Made by a program: the position numbers and the translations under genes
Origin: Chitinophagaceae bacterium UBA4407
Lineage (GTDB): Bacteria; Bacteroidota; Bacteroidia; Chitinophagales; Chitinophagaceae
Length of the DNA stretch: 64,000 nucleotides
Direction of reading: 5' to 3'
NCBI GenBank assembly: GCA_002390845.1
Contig: DGQT01000045.1
Span: forward strand, 1-64,000
Part shown: positions 63,201 through 64,000 of the stretch, piece after piece
Position numbering within the stretch: the first letter of the stretch is position 1
Layout: the number at the start of each line of letters is the position of its first letter
The notes under the pieces: generated by a model
What the model saw: the letters and a program-made list of their open reading frames with translations, nothing else
Databases searched by the model: none
What the model was told of the DNA's origin: nothing

Positions 63201-64000
63201 ATTATCACAGCGGGTCAAAACACAGCTTCAATCACTGCTACATGGGGTGTAACAACAGGAAATGTGGTTGCAAAAGCAGTTAACAACTGTGGCTCATCAA
63301 ACAATTCAATATTGAGTGTTACACCTGTTGGCGGGGTCTTTGTAACAACACCTGCGGCTATACCAGCATTTGATACTTTATGTGTAAACGGTCTCAGTAC
63401 TTCTAAATCGTTCACAATAAGCGCAGCCAGTTTATCAGGAACCAATGTAGTGGTAGGTCCGTTAACGGGCTATAAATTCTCAACAACAAATAATGGAACG
63501 TACACCAATTCCGTAACAATAAGCGGTTATGGTACTACGCTCAGCCAGGCAGTATATGTTAAGTTCAGCCCAGCTACCACAGGTTCATTCAATGGCAACA
63601 TTCCAATAAGTGGCGGTGGTGCAACTGCATCTGGCATTGCAGCAACGGCAATAGCTGTAAACAGCAGCCCTGTATTAACTGCGGCACCAACAAACATTAC
63701 CTGTAACGGCCTTAAAAACGGGGCTCTGGACCTTACACTTACAGGTGGTACCGGGCCATTTACTTATAGCTGGACTGGTGCCGGTACTTACGATCCTGCA
63801 GCTCAGGATATCAGTGGCCTTTCTGCCGTAGCTTATACAGTTTCTGTTGGTTCTTATGCAGGCTGTACCACAACGGGAATATATACCATTACCCAGCCTT
63901 CGGCTTTAGTGGCTACTTTAACAGCAGATGTTATGGTTTGTAAGAACACAACCACCAATGTATATGTTACCGGAAGCGGCGGTACACTGCCTTACAGCGG
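54255..64000 (+). CDS. Giant modular surface protein with SprB-type repeats (3' end outside window)
   Basis: One frame is open from the ATG at 54255 to the window end, at least 3248 residues. The signal peptide is MKNHILFFVLAVLCLNANSANAQ. Residues about 25-400 resemble a TIM-barrel glycosidase (GWGEIETAPDVWDWTAFD, PVMFKVYVKEQAPAWLY, CEITGDNLTYNWWLN); about 400-565 look like a beta-sandwich. From about residue 570 come five superrepeats of ~1.3 kb: an Ig-like module (SLPAFxTLCVNG ... VYVKFSPATTGSFNG), a SprB-type repeat (ITCNGLKNGxIDL), a 66-residue repeat, and two PKD-like modules (SYTWTVPxGATIxSGQNT). In superrepeat 3 the 66-residue unit occurs 12 times. SprB-like adhesins are carried by the type IX system in gliding bacteria; this one is probably also cell-surface exposed, but its C-terminal sorting domain is not in view. 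Confidence 0.9.
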   Translation, partial: MKNHILFFVLAVLCLNANSANAQTSDSTLKFGVWQFGAAPLSSSIYPQISGRFSTIGWGEIETAPDVWDWTAFDSSLSTRVADGLPVMFKVYVKEQAPAWLYTTGGVPKVIEKDVNGVTTGYSPYYLSSLYNFYFKRMITKVRLHVESLSPSIRNKVVAVQGCFGSTGDYISYKGTVAPQYDISRTLFDSLYRVYSAYYYNEYKNTNPKITLISNPGNNNSAQSAWLIANCPNTWFKTGSLGKGYQLNDEKSKSDWLYSLLNTPQNGSYVRARCEITGDNLTYNWWLNAKYKNMFALLSNCIYWGVDWSNQTGEHITDANFNEAFNFFNKYAGQKNPATATNAMCALRDGLDASDDVRFPVATYGAATRSNSVRYKNIANSFTSFGAKLEDSATAVLYEGDNLDANGTNDVGWNIFTGNYDRYLHQLNANTTSVGYWNVSAPNDPNTVYGKYARGFDLANSKNALYFDVENAFLNNAPLNSQQPVMITVVYLDNGTGSWKLYYDAQAATDKVALNVTCANSGLWKKAYVTLTDAYFGNRANSASDFYIKSTNTQNVIFSLVELERPNATSSNVGFSSSDITAFDTLCINSTSGSKSFNIKGAFLSGAAVKVGPLAGYKFSTSANGTYSDSVTITNYGITLSQTMYVKFSPATSGSFNGSVPVSGGNVTTLNVPVQAVGVNSKPTLTGAITNITCNNAKNGVIDLTTTGGAGVFSYSWTLAGVVKYSTQDISGLTPGDYIVAVTSLGGCTTNKTFTVTEPAVLAVAATADNMICKDGTTNVYVTATGGTLPYTGTGTIVRGKGSNQFTVTDPNGCTASKTITIANGTLQAPVTPGVITGSTDPSALCNGGNFNYSITAVTNATSYTWIPPAGTTVSSTTGGGTQIVLSVPSGLQGDSIYVKANNTCGSSATKALKLSTVPVAPSSISGSTSVAPSKTGLVYSVTAVSGLSYTWTVPPGATIVSGQNTASVTVNWGIQAGNVTVKAVTNCGSSPVTTLPVSVVSGGLTASVASLPAFSTMCVNGVSSSKTFSVTITGANGTNLVVGPLAGYKFAATTNGTYTDTMFISYTGTTTTKSVYVKFQPLSPATYAGNIPISGGGASATSVGVSGIAVNSSPILSAVLTNITCNGLKNGAIDLSLTGGTGPFTYNWAGTGPFDTTAQDIIGLSAVNYTVTVGSYAGCSTSATYTLTQPAALVASLTADNMICKNTTANVYVTATGGTLPYSGTGTFAGVSGANSYTVTDSKGCTNTKSITVPNGTGVAPATPALINGSASDASGLCGGGNFNYYIDPVATATSYTWTVPAGSSIASINAGGTQIVMTAPSNFSTGSLAVTANNGCGASTAATKTLSSIPAAPGTITGPTSITAAQTGLTYSVVQVPGVTYTWTVPGTATIVSGQNTSSVTVNWGNATGKIKVSAVKSCGISTQSTLDVTVGTVIKLYTSVTSLPFDPTCVNTSNTKSFQLLGILLNGSNITISSVPGYTYSTTANGTFTNSLTVSGYSIPLNQVIYVKFSPVASANYNGNISISGGGVAAFNVGLSGTGVSSAPALSNSITNVSCNGLQNGTVNLTLTGGTGPFGYSWTNNSSNISSNEDLSGLTAGTYNITVTSLGGCAVSATANITQPAILNASTTAGTILCNGGSTSILVSASGGTAPYTGIGTFNVGAGTYNYTITDSKGCTTSKSVTVGQPAILTASASAGSILCNGSTTTVNISAAGGTAPYTGTGAFTAGAGTQTYTVTDANGCSVNKSVTITEPSALNASVASGTILCNGGTTTVTVSAAGGSAPYTGTGTFTVGAGTYNYTVTDANGCTKTKSITISEPSAVSVISSGGLISCNGGSAVVTITGAGGVSPYTGTGNFTVSAGTYSYTITDANGCSATKSLTVDEPAILSATATAGAILPNGSTPVTIGASGGTTPYTGTGNFTEPAGLHNYAVTDAHGCTTSTSIIVGEADPLVASATANQMPCNGGTTTVTVSAAGGIAPYTGTGNFTVSAGTYTYTITDFNGNSSTATITVTEPDALTASSVAGTILCHGGTTTVTVDAQGGTLPYSGAGNFTATSGTHNYTVADANGCTKSTSISITQPSALSVSANADPITIAGGTTTVVVSAVGGVAPYTGTGNFTVVAGTYNYQVDDSNGCSATKNITVSEPGVLVASSNAGIINCNGGTTTVTVSATGGTAPYTGTGSYNVSAGTYSYTVTDAVGATSTTTVTVTEPSAFSASANAGTILCKNGTATVTISGAGGVTPYTGTGNFTANVGTHSYTITDANNCTAVTQVTLVEPALLTASASSGTILCNGGTTTINVGATGGTAPYTGADNFTVGAGTYTYTVTDANGCTASKTKTITQPAPLVASANAPTINCVNATTTVAVTATGGVSPYTGTGNFTVGAGTYSYTITDANGCTSTQSVTLANGTQNIPAKPTTLVGADTGSTGLCGGGVFVYHTDPVPSATSYTWSVPNNTTISGTNVEGNQIVLTVPSGIANGSISVTADNICGSSAPLIKSLTAEPGQPTVITGPVSVQPLKNKLVYSVLAVPGLSYTWSVPSGASIDSGQNTSSINVTWGSISGNVSVQAANTCGISPATNLFVNVTSGDFIPSVTSLPAFADICINGLSTSQSFTLTASGLNGSDIVVGPVPGFVFASGVAATYGNTLVISGYGTAILNKNVFVKFNPSTVGTFNVNIPINGGGANPLTVGASGVSVNSVPALSAAITNITCNGSKNGVIDLTTTGGTGPFTYDWTGTGTYNPAAQDISGLSPVDYTVTVGSYAGCTTTATYTITQPNALVASLSADNMICKNTTTNVYVTATGGTLPYNATGTFIAGAGSNTYTVTDANGCTSTKTIFIANGAGVAPDNPVAINSAAADATGLCGGGNFTFAIDPVLTATSYTWIKPAGSNIVSTTGGGTQVVISIPASFNADSVSVIANNGCGSSAATVKQLTAVAAKPSAISGPVSVMPVQTGLGYSVTPVAGLTYTWTVPGAAIITAGQNTASITATWGVTTGNVVAKAVNNCGSSNNSILSVTPVGGVFVTTPAAIPAFDTLCVNGLSTSKSFTISAASLSGTNVVVGPLTGYKFSTTNNGTYTNSVTISGYGTTLSQAVYVKFSPATTGSFNGNIPISGGGATASGIAATAIAVNSSPVLTAAPTNITCNGLKNGALDLTLTGGTGPFTYSWTGAGTYDPAAQDISGLSAVAYTVSVGSYAGCTTTGIYTITQPSALVATLTADVMVCKNTTTNVYVTGSGGTLPYS
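55963..64000 (+). repeat. Five ~1.3-kb superrepeats in the giant gene
   Basis: Starts of the Ig-like module are near 55963, 57280, 58587, 62050 and 63345. Spacing is about 1.3 kb except for the third (about 3.46 kb), which is enlarged by eleven extra 66-residue units. The fifth is cut by the window end. Confidence 0.85.
59127..61499 (+). repeat. Twelve tandem 66-residue (198-bp) units in the giant gene
   Basis: Consensus xLxASAxAGTILCNGGTTTV, TVSAxGGTAPYTGTGNF, TVGAGTYTYTVTDANGC, TxxKSxTVTEPS. All units are 66 residues except the fifth (65). Identity is moderate, so the expansion is not very recent. Single copies of the same unit sit in superrepeats 1, 2, 4 and 5. Confidence 0.9.

Noticed and set aside
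55588..63445. Many short open frames on both strands within the giant gene
   Set aside because: All are shadows of the single long frame from 54255; their repetitive look comes from the gene's own repeats.

Overview
The window looks like chromosome from a member of the Bacteroidota, most likely close to the Chitinophagaceae (inference). Supporting signs are two SusC/SusD outer-membrane pairs, proteins with type A and type B C-terminal sorting domains of the type IX secretion system (T9SS), DUF3098 beside ftsX, holB followed by a PSP1 protein, AT-rich intergenic DNA, almost no Shine-Dalgarno sequences, and a few promoters of the Bacteroidota TTTG/TAnnTTTG type. No tRNA, rRNA, CRISPR array, integrase or classical insertion sequence was found.

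Layout. 0.2-10.2 kb: two tandem SusC/SusD nutrient-uptake pairs on the minus strand, with no degrading enzymes nearby. 10.9-18.4 kb: plus-strand housekeeping genes (radA, comF-like, a beta-helix lipoprotein, a glutathione peroxidase, holB, a PSP1 protein). 18.7-22.1 kb: YihY, MazG, a GxxExxY protein inside an inverted repeat, dtd, the divergent arfB-like gene, and a secreted coiled-coil protein. 22.5-33.3 kb: a polysaccharide flippase, two T9SS cargo proteins, an MG2/plug protein and a class-A-type serine hydrolase. 33.4-43.9 kb: leuS, the ftsX-DUF3098-uppP cluster, an MFS transporter, an MBL-fold hydrolase, a DUF3108/UPF0104 pair and DUF2721. 44.1-49.8 kb: a TonB-dependent receptor, an unknown secreted protein and yifB. 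49.8-54.2 kb: an accessory stretch with two unknown proteins, a gene containing a 21-bp (RFYPK) tandem array, and an ankyrin protein. 54.3-64.0 kb: the 5' 9.7 kb of one giant modular surface protein gene that runs off the window.

The most unusual non-coding feature is a family of about 20 interspersed palindromic repeats that fills most intergenic gaps between 5 and 54 kb. Complete copies have long inverted ends, with outer motifs like CCGGGCTTTTG / GCCTGGTTCAAAA and an inner core TTGCGTCGCACACTTGTAC or its complement. In other copies the core is replaced by a different module (GAACCGAGCGTGGCAA and flanks). Copies sit just after stop codons and are almost absent from genes. They look like non-autonomous, REP/MITE-like elements.

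The two strongest candidates for undescribed biology are the repeat family and the RFYPK-array gene at 52.1-52.8 kb. The giant adhesin is also notable: a glycosidase-like N-terminal domain is joined to five ~1.3-kb superrepeats, one of which carries a 12-fold expansion of a 66-residue unit. Function calls rest on recognisable motifs read by eye, because no database search was possible.
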